NCBI GenBank assembly: GCA_013400975.1
Contig: WBMZ01000337.1
Span: forward strand, 1-64,000
Direction: 5' to 3'
DNA: 64,000 nucleotides
Origin: Atrichornis clamosus
Taxonomy: Eukaryota; Chordata; Aves; Passeriformes; Menuridae
Position numbers and translations under genes: made by a program. Below the pieces are notes generated by a model, which was given only the letters and a program-made list of their open reading frames with translations, was not told the DNA's origin and did not search any database. This document shows positions 35,357 through 49,600 of the stretch, one piece after another (positions within the stretch are counted from its first letter, which is position 1; each line of letters begins with the position of its first letter).

Positions 35357-38300
35357 CAGAATAATTTGAGGCCTGCAGATAGTAGCATGGACAGGCAGTA
35401 GTTTTAACTTGAAGCTATCTGCTAGCTCTTACAAAATAAACATGGCTCAAGTATTTAGTAACGAATGTCTTCACTTTCCTAGTAAGTGAAGTTTTAAGAA
35501 AGGTAATTTACTTAGAGATTACATTTCAAATCATGCACAGATAGATTTCTAGGTACTATTTCCAAAACACTCAATTCCACAATCTCCCTCCAACTGTGGT
35601 GCAGACTGCTTCATCAACCAAATACTCATGACCGGTAGAAAGTATAACAAGCCTGCAGAATTTTATATCTGTGTGGCTCTTCATTTTTCCTACCTATTAT
35701 TCTGTTGTGAAAAATAGGTTAAACCCCAGCAGTACCTTTCAGTCTCTAGGCATTTTTGTGCCTGGTTATTTTTAAAACATCTTTTTCTTTCTTGCTTTCT
35801 TCCCTAATTTTTTTCATTGACATATTTATAAGTGGTTTTTTTCCCTCTGTACCTGCAGCGGGCATTTACCCTACCCTGTTTCCTTTCTCAGCTGTGGTTG
35901 AATATTTTTGCTTCATTGCCTCCTTCCTTCTTCATTTCCAGTTGACAGCACCATTGTAAAGGTGAACTAAAGAGAAAATGGGAAATTCTGTTTACTTCAC
36001 CACTATGCACTGAATGCCCCACCTGTGCAGTCTCACAGAGAAGCTCATAATGAGAACACGCTGCACCATCAGACATCTTTTCTCTGCAGATCTCAACAAA
36101 TCTTGCAGGGACTCTTAGTGTTTAGCATTGCTGTTGTGTTGTGCAAATGTGGCCTTGAGAAGATTGATAGAGGACAAGATTCACTGCGTCACATATGCAT
36201 TTCATATCTTATTTTTTATTTATCCCTACTTATTATCCTTTTTATTCCTGAGGTAAATTCTGATCCTTTCCCATCAAATGTGTAATGCTTTTTCTGATTA
36301 AACAATGCATATGGTGAGTCGAAAAGGACTTCTGCAGGCTAGACTTCAGAGTGGGTTGGAAGTATCTGTCATGGAGTTATGTGCTGTTTCCAGGGGTCTG
36401 TGCAAGGGAGGCAACAAATCTAAGTGTGTGTCTGATGGAGTTCAGGTGTAAATCATCACGAAAATATCTGCTGCTTTAAAGTCCTGCTTCTGTTTTGGGA
36501 GTATTTCTGGAGGAGGAGGCCAGAAAGGAGGTAAATAACAAAAGGAATGACTTCATTTTTGCCCAATCTGTAAGATCTTATCTTTCTGAACAGTGAGAGT
36601 TATTTTTAGTGAGTTACATCACTGGTTCTTGGCAGCCATGGCAACTAGGATCATCTTCTACCCAGAAAAAACAGAGAAAAGAGAGAAGCCAAACTTCACT
36701 TTATCCTGACCTCTCTTTGCGGGTTTCTGTCCCCCCACTGCAACAGGTTTAAGTTTAGTACAATGGCTTTTGGAGCCTGACACATTTTCCCCACATGTTC
36801 CCAGCTCCACCATAACCTGGAGGAATGAACTACAGCAGTCAGGCTTCCCCAATCTGTATTTTGTTGTATTTGCTGTGTTGCCATCTGTATTTACTCTAGA
36901 TGACGATGGATTTCTCAGTCTTGGATTAGCATTTCAATGAGACATACACAGGACAATGAGGTGAAGCCATGGCCAGTCCTATGAAAAGTGTCAAGAGCAG
37001 ACGTCTACTTATTCATCCAGAAACCATGGCTTCTTAGTGATAGTGTTTCTAGATTTCAAAGCAAAGGCTTTTTGACATAAAGTATTTCCTTTTTAAAAGC
37101 AGAAAACTAGGTGCATGGGAATGGGATGAGTTTGGTATTTCCTAGGAGAAGAAGGAAGAATGAAGAAATTATTCGGTATTTTTTTCCACTTTTACATGTG
37201 TAAGTCTGCCACTGACTTTGCCTCTCAACAACACTTCCTTGCAAGCCACCCAACGGCTTGTCCAAACAGGACGAGATAATATCCTTCAGTCTCTCTTGAC
37301 CTTGCAGAATTGTAACTAGAAGTGAGATTTCTTGTCATATTTCTGGTCTCTTAAATCACCCTTTCCCCCCTTTGTATTGATTATTGGATAGCTATACTGA
37401 CTGCTCTCTGCTGATTTATAAACTTCTCATGCATTGTCTGTTAAGGATGAATGAGTTTCTATGAGTGATTTTTTTCTGTATGAAAATGAAACTATTACCC
37501 TTGCAAAAGGCTTTCTTTAAAAGGAGAGCTAGAGAAAGGATCAGAGAGATGCATACTGTGGTCATTGGAAGCAAACAGGGAGAGGCTGGGAATGATCTGA
37601 ACCTGTAAGCTCTGGGCTATTGCTGTATCTCTAGGAAGAAGTGAAGCATCAAAGGCTGGACACAATAAAGTTGTGGATTTCCTGTCAGACATTGCAATCA
37701 CCTGGGCTTCTGAGGAAGGGCCCGGGGAGACAACTTACATTGTTTGTGTGAATGTCAATTCTGTCTCACAAGATCCAGTATGCTGGTTCATTGATGCTTT
37801 TGTTATTTCTTGGATAATACATTAAAAAAGCACACAAGCAGTGCTTTTGGGGGCAGATGGTGCCAATTGATTGTATATTCTTCCACATTGTATGTGGAAG
37901 AGACTTCATGCATTCTCACATTTTTGTGTAAAATCATCCACTGTGAGATGCTGAGGTGACTGAGATTACTTGACTGACTCCTTGGCAGAGTCCCTCTCAC
38001 AGTGCTGCTGGGCTGTGCTTGGCACCATTTCCACCCTCAGAAATTGTCAGGCCCAACACAGGAGACATCTAGTGCTAAAACATTGTGGGATTCAGCCTCG
38101 ATAGAAAACCTGACCACCAGAAGGTTTATTGTTCTTGAAAATACAAAATAATTTTCAAATCTGAAAGGTGGCATTGTTATGTCTCTAGAAACAGAAAATT
38201 GTTTCAAAAACTCAACTCCTGTAAATATACTGGGTAATGTGACCATTTATAAAGCCAGACTATAATTTAATGAGGGTGAGAAAATAAAAACATGAAAATA

Positions 38301-39199
38301 TGAGAAAATCTGATATACTTGCCTAGACACTGTTTGCCTGCTCCTGGATCTTCTTTCTGGACAGTGTTAGACCCTGTTCCTCTAGCCTACGATTCAAGTA
38401 GGGAGGCCAAGATTTTGTCTGCAGCCTTTTTGATACCTTTGTTGAGTCAAGGAAAGGGTTGGCTGCTTAAAAAGTTTTATTTCCAGTGGAGGTTTAGAGA
38501 TGGGAACTCTGGAGTGTCATAAAACAGATACATTTCCTTCCTGGCTAGACTGATAGGATCAAAGTTGGGAAATACTGTGTCTCCTGAGGGAAAGTGATCT
38601 GTGCTTTCCAGAGGGGTAAGAGGCTCTTTATGTCTTATCTTTCTTATCTGTCTTTCCTATCTCTAGCTGTATTCATATGAACATGATATAGACCTGGGAC
38701 TATTCTCATGAAATATACATTTTTTGTGTCAACTTATTTCTCCAGAGTTATATGATTTAACCTTGTTGGGGAGATATCTGTAAAATAAATTCCAGTATTT
38801 TAATAGATACAGAGGGACAGAGCCTAAATATTAGGCCTACTCTGTGTACAGACAGAAAAATAATGTTGCCGGGAGTAAATGATATCTCTTTTCCCCTCAG
38901 AAGCTCATCTGAGAGTAATTGTACATACCCAGCTAAATCAAAAGAGAGACACAGTTTGATGCAAGAAGTAGGATTAGAGGCTATGACTGAAGTATCTCAG
39001 CTCTCTCTGATCAAGGCAAGCTACAGAGCAGTCATCAGAAAAGAAAGAAGGCAAATGACAGAAGCCATGACTGACTATCAACATCACAGATATAGTAATA
39101 CAGGCAGGAGAGATCTTTTACCTTACACCTTGTGAGCAAATTCCATGCAAGATTGTATTATGCACTTGTAGAAATGTTTCTCTTTCAGTGTGAATAGAA
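35357..39199. other. Unannotated DNA
   Basis: No gene or repeat recognised. Frames are short and mostly in antisense pairs. Confidence 0.45.
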
Positions 39200-39660
39200 A
39201 TAGCTCTTCCTACAGAGGCATTACAAACGATCAAAATTTAAAGTTAAAACAGACCAAGCTTTTCAGAATACTTAAAATCATTAAAAATAGTTTATTCAAG
39301 CAATAATCTCCTTAGAATTGGTTATTACCACTATTAATGACTTGCTAGTTAAAATATTAATGGCTCATAACCGAAAACTGCTGGCAGTGTCTGATTTCAA
39401 GGGATATTATTGCTTAATTAATGACACTTCACCTATCTGCAGTCAGTTTTGTAGGCATCCACTTTACTGTCTGTTGTTGCAGAATGCTAAAACCACTTAT
39501 TACAAGTGAAGAAAACATTACAAAGAGAGACAAAATAGATGCTTGTTTTCTGGGTGTTTTGCATTTTGTGGCCTGTCAGCTAGCTTGCATCTGAATTTAT
39601 TTGTCTCTTATTAGTATATGGCTTCTTATTAGGAATTTTATGTGCATTGAAATTGCTTGT
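39200..39660. other. AT-rich stretch, weak candidate for conserved non-coding DNA
   Basis: Dense in AATTAAT and ATTAATG words, including 'cttaattaatgac', and free of recognisable repeats. A regulatory role is conjecture. Confidence 0.2.
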
Positions 39661-42600
39661 TGGAGCTGCCTATTGAAAAGCAATGCATGCTTTTGGGAGA
39701 GGTTGGTAGATGGAAATTTAAAGTATTTATTTTAAATCATTTTTTATAGATTACCTCTTTTTGATCTCTTTATCAGAGTGACCATATTTTTCACAATATC
39801 CCATTTTAACCCATTGTTTTTTCATATCATGTTTAGGAACCTTGTTTGACATGTTGATCCCACTATTGTTCTAGTTTGTAATTTGCACATCATGTTGTTT
39901 ACAAAGGGAGTAGGAATACTACTGGTGATAATGAAGTAAGCTGGAAGGCTGAGTGGCAGGAAGTGTGGAGGGTGTGATAAAAATTTAACATGCTTACTAA
40001 AAATTCTCAGACTTCAATGTCACGTGAGTTGCTGGGTGTCCATCACTCTCTGTGCTTGCAGCTTAGGAACAGGACATAACGCGAATCCTCTCTACCAGGC
40101 ACTTTTAATACCAATAGCCTAATTCCTGCTTGTCCCTGTGCTGCCTCACACACGGAATAACAGGCGTGAGAATACACTTTCATACAGGGGTTTTATATGA
40201 GTACAAAATTAACTCTCTTTGCATTGTGTTGTTTGGATACCTTCAGTTCTCCTACAATTGTGGTTTCTCAGGAGCCGGTCCTACAAACCCTTACAGGATT
40301 AATCTTGTTGTCCTGAATTCTCCCAGGTCACAGGAGGAGAACTGTTCTGGGGACTGTAAAGATGGTGATTCTCTTGATCATAAATCTGACTGTAAGCTTA
40401 AGCTTAAATACTCAATAGTGCTTTCAATGAGCCATATTTCCCTCTAAAAACTCTTGGAATTATTGACAACTTTTCTAGTGCACTTCTGGTATTCATTCTT
40501 CGTTAGTGGAATATTTTAGAAAATAGAAAATTTGAGGGTTTACACTTCACATTGAAAAGCTCTGTAACTTTCCAGGTATTAAAATGTTCTTTTAAAGTCT
40601 ACTTTGATCAGCTCTGCTGAACATGCAGCAGCCTGCCTTATTTGTAGATCCCAAGTTGAGAAACTAAGAACCTTACTAAGAGCACAGGGAGGAGTTCAGT
40701 AGACACACAGATGGTAAAACCTCAGATGAAATTAAAATTTAAAAAATATTTAAATTAAAGATAATCTTTCATTGTCTAAGGAAATAGAGTAATCATACTA
40801 CAATAAGGTTGTTCCTTGCACTCTTGTGGGCTTCATTGCTTTCATTTAAGCAAATTTTGGGCTACCAAAAGATGATAATTTTAATTTGAGGTGAAGGACA
40901 ACCATCTGTGTACATTGTGGACTCCTATCCCTTATGTATTATCTACACAAATAACACCCATTTTATTGTTGGAGGAATGTGATGAAGATAATAAAAGTGA
41001 ATAGAGACAGGTGTTGATCAAACAGATGTTATTTTACTCTGACTTCCTCTATCTGACTCATCAGTGTTCATCAACACAGACATGCATCACTGCTAATATT
41101 TTAAGTCTGAGCTAGTCCTACTGGCTTGCATTGTGATTTACAGGGTGAACACAAAGGAATAAATAGACACTATCAAACTCAAGTGTTTTTAGTTACAGAT
41201 ACATAGAGGTGAAAACTACTGTAAACTTCCAGTAGGTCACTTCACTTTTGTCTCTTGCCACAATCAGCTTTCCATGAATCTCAGCCTTTAATTTTTTTGT
41301 CTGTACCGATATTTTCAAATGAGTGAAGTGAGAGAAATGGCATACAGATATTGAGGAACATTTTCACAAGTAACCCTGCTGTATAAAGCCAGTGTTACTG
41401 CATAATCTATATCTGAACTTCTTCAGATATAGAATAAATTATCTCAATGTAACCCATGTGGAATGTAGGCTAAAGCTGATTTCAATACTAAACTAAAACC
41501 CTTTTGAATCCATTTCAGTGATATAGTTTAATTAACTAGACCACTTCTTCTATCCCTGTGTACTCATTGCAAATTAATGGCACTTGGAATATGCATTCTC
41601 TCGGTGTCTTGCTGCTGTTTGCTGCCTTTGAATCCTATCTCGCATCCCACACCTTGCACTTGCACAAGTGATTAACTACCCTCAGAACTCATTTCCTCCT
41701 AAGTGGCTTCACAATATTTTACTTCCATGGAAGGAAAATATGGTGAGTGGGCCAGCACAAAACCATTTTCAAAGGTGTCAGCACAATTGTGCCAGAGAAT
41801 CATTTCCAATATCTTATGATATAATATAGAATATCAAAGAAATGTTATATTATTTACTTCACACTATATCACTTACCCCAGATGAGGGGTCTGTTATATA
41901 TTAAAAATATACTGCTTGTGCTAGAATGTGGTGGAAGTTTTATGCAGACTCAGAATGCAACTTTTAAAAAAATCTATAGTCTAGATAAAGACAGCCTGAG
42001 AAATGACACAGCATTCCTGCAGGGAGAGCGGGCAACCCCTCTTCTAAATACAAATCATGTTGAGGCCATGATATGGACTCAGGCACTCTAGTGCCCTCTG
42101 TCACCAAGCAGGACTGGATTTTCTGCTTCATGAGATTCTCGCATGTAAAACCTTTCTTGCCATAAGGGAATAAATAAGAAATGGAACTGCTGAAAATCCT
42201 TTCAAGTCAAGTTCTGACAAAATCCAACCTTCTCAGTTCTTACTTGAAGAGCACTGTCAAAATGTCAGTTGAGATGAAGCCCTGACAGGTCACTTTGGTG
42301 GAGGCTGCAGAGAGAGACCTTTGAAAAGCTGTCTTTGTTTCCATGTGCTCTTAAGCTTTAGTACTCCTGGAGGCCCCCAGCAGACAGTGCAGCTCTGTCA
42401 ACCAGGTGCTTTATTAAACCTCTGTAACACGCAGCTACTGCCCAAAAGGACCTCACATTCAAAGGCCAACAAGGCACAGGAGGTGATGTGAAAAAATGCT
42501 GCTGTACTTACTGGGACTGAAATAAGAGACAACCAGATCCTTTCTTCTACCACCAGCAGCAGGCAGATAGTCTGATATAAACACATGAGGCCTCAGCAGA

Positions 42601-45600
42601 TCAAAAAGTGGCAAGGTCCAATGTAGGTGGCCTGCAACCAGTCAGCAAAGTCAGGAAAGCCACTGCAACCCTACCCGGAGCAGTAGAGCTCCAGGTTCTG
42701 GCTGAAAGGTAGCTCAACCTGGCAGCCACCTCGGTGCTAAGGGGAAACTGCTGTTTCCAGTACCCTAAAAATAGGAGCTGCAGGTTTGTGCCCTCTGCTT
42801 CACATCTACCTCAGATCTGAAACCTCAGAGGAGCTGGTGAGAAACTAATCCTGATTGTAATTTACTACTGGAAACACCAACTCACTGTGGTTTGCCTTTA
42901 ATAACACCTGAGCTTCCCAACTGTTGGTGCTATATTAAAAAGTTACTATGCAACTGAAGAATTTTTCAGAAAAGTTTGGTTGAAAAGATGAGAATACTTT
43001 TTTTGTACTAGTTTGCATAATTTTCCAGATGTGATCCTTGTGGAATTATGCAATGTTTTAAGTTTGGAAATTTCCTTCTCACATATGTCACAAGCAGTCG
43101 TTACATATATTGTTGAAGTGTTTACAAGCAGAGTTATTTAAACTGTCTGTTACAAAGGAAAACAGTGTTTCAAACAGGAAAGTGAACCTCAGACTTACAA
43201 AAAGGACCTTCTACAGGTTTCTACATCCAGGCCATGACTACCTGGGCGCTTGCCCTGCCCGCCTGACTGCACTGTGGATCACAGGGCTGGCTTCAGTTCT
43301 TTGGAGAGGGGAACTCGACCCTGTTGCCTGTAAGGTCGTGGGTGTTCCCGTGTAGCCGCATTCAGACTCGCCCTAACACCATGCGGGGGCAAGGATGGGG
43401 CAACTTTGTGAGACCACTTTGCTTCTTCATGACTCCTCCACCCACTGACCAGCTTTTGCAAGAAGGAATAGCAGTTTATATCATCAGAGTTGTTAAATAG
43501 AGTATAAATTGACCTCTACGTGCTATACATATTTACCCATTGAATGGCAGATACACATAACAATCCAAGGCTCATTTACATCTCATGTTTTCCAAGTACC
43601 TACTGCTGTGTGGTTCACTTAAGCCAACATGGCATGCTTATTTTTACTAGTTAGCAACAAATCAGGTGGTGTTTTATATATTACCAACACAGCTGGTTTT
43701 CATGAAATAAAAAACCAACCAGTGAAGACAAATAAAGCTAACTGAACAAGGTAAGCTTTATTAATTTTTTAATGTCTTTTTCTTGAATAGGAGGGCAGGT
43801 TAACTATCTGTTGGAAAGATAGTGTAAATCAGTTCCCATCACACTGTGTAGAAGAAGAGAAAAGATGCGTCTCTAGAAGGAAAAGCAATCAACAGAAGGG
43901 GTGGAGAAAAAGTATAAATCAGGATGGTTTATGTTTCCTTCCATCGTGTTGTAGATTGTTTTTCCTTCTGTAACCTCCCTCCCTCCTTCTCCCCCTTCCT
44001 CTGTCCTTCACTAACAATTCAGCTTACCTCCACATATAAGTTTTCACAACATTTGAATGTGTTATAAAAGCAAAAGCATAGTTTATAGAATGGTCTGAGT
44101 GCTGTGCTAAGTCTCTCTTCATTCTAGACAGAAAAATGTCCAATTCACACAAAGTTTTGGATCAATAACAACTCACATTGAAATGATGCTTTGCTATTGG
44201 TCTGCACACTAGAGCTAGATGAACTTTGTTTGTAAACTGTCTGAATGCCAGTGAGTCTGTACAGCTGTGTGAGTGCAAGACCACCCTGAGGGTCTCTTCT
44301 GAAGAACCTTTGTAGACCTTGACCTGGGTAGGATCTTAGTCCAAGCCATAACCAATGAGAGATTGCATTGCAGAGGTAACTGTTAATATGACTTGTCATG
44401 GGACTGAGACAAAAAGTGGGGTCCTACACAAGGACTGCTTCTGCTTTTCCATGCTGTATGTTCATTTTTGCGTCCATTATGTTTAGATGTCCAATTCCTG
44501 TTCTTCATCCTTTTACAATGTGTTGAAAAACCTGTTTTGAAGAGAACAGTCACTGAGATTGTACTCTTTCCTTTTTTGCAATCTTCATTTGAAAGGATAA
44601 TCTTAGAAGGATTCCAAGTCTGTCTCAAATCTTATAACAGTGTGTGACAGCTGCAATCCTTCTGTTTAGTAAATAATTTCATTTAAATTTTGAGGAGAGA
44701 AATTCAACACTCACACATGTTCCTTGTGATCAAACTATAACAAACTTTTGCTTTGTCTTTACAGTCCTCTTACAAAACGTAGTGTATGATAGCTCTCACC
44801 CAACTATACATTATCAGGCAGAAATGCATGTTGGTGTTTCTGAGAGAAAGGAGCAAGGGTTGCATTACAATGCAAAGGTAAGGCACGTAGTGATGGATGT
44901 ACTTGTGCTAATACATCTGATAGAAACACGAGACTTGTTTCACAGGGGTCAATGCAGTCAAGGAAAATAGAAAATGCAGACTGAAAATTCAGTAAGATGA
45001 CCTCAGTCAGACTTTTAATTTCTTGAAAATCTTGTTTAGGTTTGCCTTGCTTAAACAGTGCAATCAACAAATTTCCTATTAAATCTTGTAAATTTGCAGA
45101 TGTCAGCCTAACAGATACAATATATTGGGCAATAAAGTCTGAAAAGGGTATCTAAGTTTCCTTAAGAATGTTTTGTTCTTTAATTCATATACCAACTTTA
45201 CTTTTCAGTTCTGTTTATTGAGAACATATTTCACAGAGCTGCTTAGGTGATATCAGGGTTTTATGCTGAAATGTGAACATAGCTGCTGTAGTGTGGCCTG
45301 ATTTACTGAATGTCCATGAGGACAAGAAAAATAACATCACATTTCATGCATTTTTTTTTTCCTGTGAGGTAATAAAATGATAGACACTGAAGCCACACAC
45401 AGAACTGCAGAGTTTGGTCCTTTGTTATAAAGCCTACGGTCGTTCCTTTACTCCAGGGTGAAGGTTTCTGGGTGGCTGATGATATTGGTCCAGAATGATG
45501 TACTAATCTTTGCTCTTAGAATAGAATTCAAGAGCCCCATCATGGGAAAATCTGTTAACTGGCTGCTATCAGTAACAGTTGTTTGTGTTTCCTCTGGAGC

Positions 45601-46199
45601 TCAGCTTTTGGTATTGTCATCCTAATCATATGGGTTAAATCTCTGAATTTATATAAATCAAATTGTGCACTTGTGCACTAGTTCGTCTTCCCTTCAAGTT
45701 CCTAAAACATTTCCAAATCAGGCTGAATTTCACTAGGAAGGAGGCAAGTGTTTCTATTCTCATTTTACAGGTGGACAAATTATGGCATGAATGTTTCCTG
45801 ATGTATGTAAGGAGGGGAGAAGATGTTTTGACAGAAAGAGGGAAAGATTGCAGATAGACAGGAAAAGAACAGTTTTCATGTTACAGACACCTGGAATATT
45901 CTTTTTTTTTGGCTTTCTCATGAGGAAAAGAACAAGATGTTTAAGAGAAAAGATGGAGAAATGCATCACAAACATGTTTTTTCCATTTGGCACCCAAAAT
46001 ACACATATGGTTCAATTTTTTTGTTACTTTAAAAAATTTACATTGAAAAAATAAGATACACTAGAAGGTAATAAATATTTCCCATTGAGTATTTAACTGT
46101 TAAAAAGTGTAATGATTAATTATATGGGGTTTTAAAAAGTATTTAACCCTTTCTATCATAAGAACTATGCAGCTGAGTACAGAGAAAGAGACAATTAAA
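39661..46199. other. Unannotated DNA
   Basis: No gene or repeat recognised in 6.5 kb. Local features: a 14-bp perfect palindrome at 40393-40406, a GC-richer island near 43220-43440, and a pyrimidine-rich tract (CCTCCCTCCCTCC-like) at about 43974-44007. Confidence 0.45.
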
Positions 46200-46680
46200 A
46201 AAAAAGGAATATTTATCTTCTTTCTCTTGATATGCTTTCAGAGATAAGGCATAAATTACAGTAAAGTTAACAAACACCAGGACCCTTTGGCGTTTGACAC
46301 AAGAGCCTTTTCTCTTTAATTTGGCATCCTAATAATGCTTGGAGTCCCTCCGTTCAAGCAAGTCAGTGGCAGATGCTTTATTGTGTCTGTTGTTTCTCCT
46401 CTGGGGCTGTACATTAGGTTAAAATATCACAAATAGCTGCTATTAAAGTGTGAGTCACAGTAGCTATAATTTTTCATGACAGCCAAAGAAAATGTGACAT
46501 GTTTAGGAAACTCTGTCATTGATGCTAACACTCAGATCTTCAGGCAAATGTTTAATGACATACTCAACATGCTGTGCAAACTCTGCTATCTACCAAACAA
46601 AAGGTTACTACTGGAGAACTATAAATATTCCGAAATGTCACTAAGCAATAGGAGCTCTTTTCTTCCTGATCACTGAAGGC
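46200..46680. other. Repeat-free stretch, weak candidate for conserved non-coding DNA
   Basis: Unique-looking sequence with moderate composition, including TTCATGACAGCC, TAATTTGGCATCC and GCTATTAAAGTGTGAGTCAC words. The 66-codon plus frame at 46476-46676 resembles no protein. Conservation is conjecture. Confidence 0.2.
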
Positions 46681-49600
46681 AAGATAGAAATTGGACTGAT
46701 ATGTGAACTGAAAAAAAAAAAGAAAGTATTTTTACATATGCAGTTATTTTTGTTTGGCTGCTGTAAATACTCTGTTTTAGCATATCGACCATCTGTGCTT
46801 AGTGCAGAAGCATGACTTTCCTGTTTTGATTTGATTTAAGCTTTTTTCTGGCAGTGAGCATTCAGGCTTACTATGGTTCAACTTCTTTTAATCTACTAAC
46901 ACACATATGAATACACCCTCTGAGACTGCAGGGTGCAAAGCCAGAAATCCCTTCTGTGAGCAGGGCAGTGTTACCTGTAACATTCCTAGTGAGATTTCAG
47001 GGGCTCATGACTCACCATCATTTACTTTCTTAAACTAGACACTATGTAGTTATTCAAGCTGTGTGATTACTGTTAGAAATGGGGCTGTCTTAGGAGTCCC
47101 CAAATGACAAATAATGTATTGGGGAGACCTGTGACTTACAGATTTTAACGTGAGTAATGCAAAGTGCTGCATTGTGACCTAAAAGTCATAGGACTTATGT
47201 AATATTACAATGTAAATTTTTGGTCATTTAAAGTCCCTTGGGAATATCAGCAGTGTGAAGGTTTATTGTTCTGTTTCATTCACAAAGACCAGCAAGGCTC
47301 TGAGCAGTAGAAGTTTAGAATAAACTTGGTCAGGTAGCTGGGCTATAATGCTGTAAATAGCCATGGAAAATGCCCACTTGGCTTCCCTCTGTTTCCTGTG
47401 GGGAATAATTGATTTTGCCTTTCACTGGAGAGTGAGAGTGTCTGGTGGGGAAGCAGACATGGGCTTTCAAACTGTTCAAATGTATGATGGGTCTTAATCA
47501 TGGTATTATGACAGGTTAAGGGTTTAAGCCTGTACAGCTTGGAGATGATGAAGCTGCCTGGGGATTGGTACTCACTGTAGCACCTAAATCAGGCTTATGA
47601 GATTTTGGACCAGGAGAAAACTGAACAAAAATAGCAAGAGCAAAATGCCCTGTAGATTAAAACAAAGGAAACACTTTCATACATTTCTGTTCTTGGAGGT
47701 TGAGGATTGCTGATTGATTTCTTCATCTCCAGAGAAAGAGATAGGGGTTTCCATGTTTTAATTTAGAGGGGAATAATATCACCTGTGCAGAATTCTCTTT
47801 TAGGCTGTCTCTACAGTTCCTGTGACAGGGCAGGCGGCAGCTGTAGGATTCATTGCAATACTCTCGTAAATCCAGGCTCAGGGGAAAGCAAGGGCCTTTG
47901 CCGCAGTAGTCAGGGCTGGCATGAAACACGTGGTGTTTGCTCCAGGTCAAAGTGGGCTGCTGCAGCAGACGCTGCTTAAACAGTTGTCTGTTTTGCTGTG
48001 TTTCTAAAGAGCACAGCTGAGCTACCAAGCCACCCAAAGCAGCACGAGCTGAGATCTGTGAATGACTTTGGGCTCTCACTCAAAGTACAGCGTGGGGTGC
48101 TCTTCCTATTACAAGTTTCTCTGCCCTACTTGGAACCCCTCCTGGGCTTTGCACCCTTGGTGTTAGAGTCACTTCAGTGCAAGGGGTAAGGTTTACCAAA
48201 GGGCAAATTTATAGCAGATAACAACTGTGATGTTTTTCAGCATGGTTTTAACAGCAAGCTCTCTGGTGTCCTCTTGCACATTGTGGGTATCTACTTCCAG
48301 ATGAGTGTTTTGGGAAATTAATCCCCTCTGAGCTCTTTATAGCTCACACAAAGACATGTGAAGTCCAGAGGAAGATGGTATTTAGGATTCACCTCTCTCC
48401 TCAGAATTTTCTAATTACACATTTTACAGCATGTTTTCCTGAGCACTGCAACATTGGATAACTAGATAGATTTTTTTTCACTTTGGCCAGGGAGAGAACA
48501 TCAGGCAGTCTCATCACTGGATGGGGCATTTGATTTTGATCTGGACAGGTCCTGGCTGTAAAAGAAGCTGAGGAGACAACAGTTTCAGACTGAGTACAAC
48601 TACTTCAAGGAGATAACAAATGATTTTTGCAGTGGTAATTAGAAGACAATGTAGAAAGGGCAGGGGTGGAAAAAGAAGGAATTTCTTCTATTCTGCATTA
48701 GAATCATGAGAACCAGGAAGAATGATGAAGGCACAGACCATCTTCAAAGAAATGCAGAATGCAGGGCTAGGCCTTTTTCTATATTCATATGGCAGGAAAA
48801 GCGTCAATGAGTAATATGCTTAATCATGGGAATTTGCTTTTTGGCAAAAGGAGAAGCTTAAGCCTGTTGATCTGAGACAGGGCAAACACCTTCATGTGGT
48901 AAGTGAGGTTGGGATTTGTGATACATTTTCCTAAGTAATTCTATATTATCTGCTTGTGAAAGTGTCATGAGGGTGAGTCATGAGTGAAGTGTCCCAAAGT
49001 GAATCAGAGAGGCTGATTTCACCCTTTTGTAAAGTCTGAAAAGTTCAGAAATCTAAAAGAAAAAAATGGATAGTAGAGGCTATTCAGAGCAATAGGCATG
49101 ACTTGAAGGTTGTAGTAGTTATTCAAAGCAGCCTTCAGTATGCCATTTTCAATGATTTTGAGAAAATGCAAACTATCCCAAAGCCCCACCTAAAATATTT
49201 GGTGATCCCTTATGCCAGCATGCTTGTACAGAGGTGCACATCTGGTATTAACAATGCCTTTGCAAGCGGCCAAAGAGGAGCACTGGGAGGTCCCAGAGGC
49301 CCAGCGTTGTGCTGCAAACAAAGTACAACAGAGGAAGATTGGCAGACATTAGAGAATTACTGTCTGAGCTAACATCAATGGAAGCTTTGATGCAAGCCTC
49401 TTTTAGGGAATTACAATAAAAGGTAGAGTGACTGAAGTTGAGGCAGGCTTAAACAGGCATTCAGATACAGTTACTGATAGAGATAAGAGACTTCAGGAGC
49501 TTGAAAGCAAGGACCTGAAAAATAGATAATTTTGAGAATTGAGAAAGAAAAAATAACACTGAGTTGAAAGAAATCCCAGACCTGACTGACATAAAGAAGG

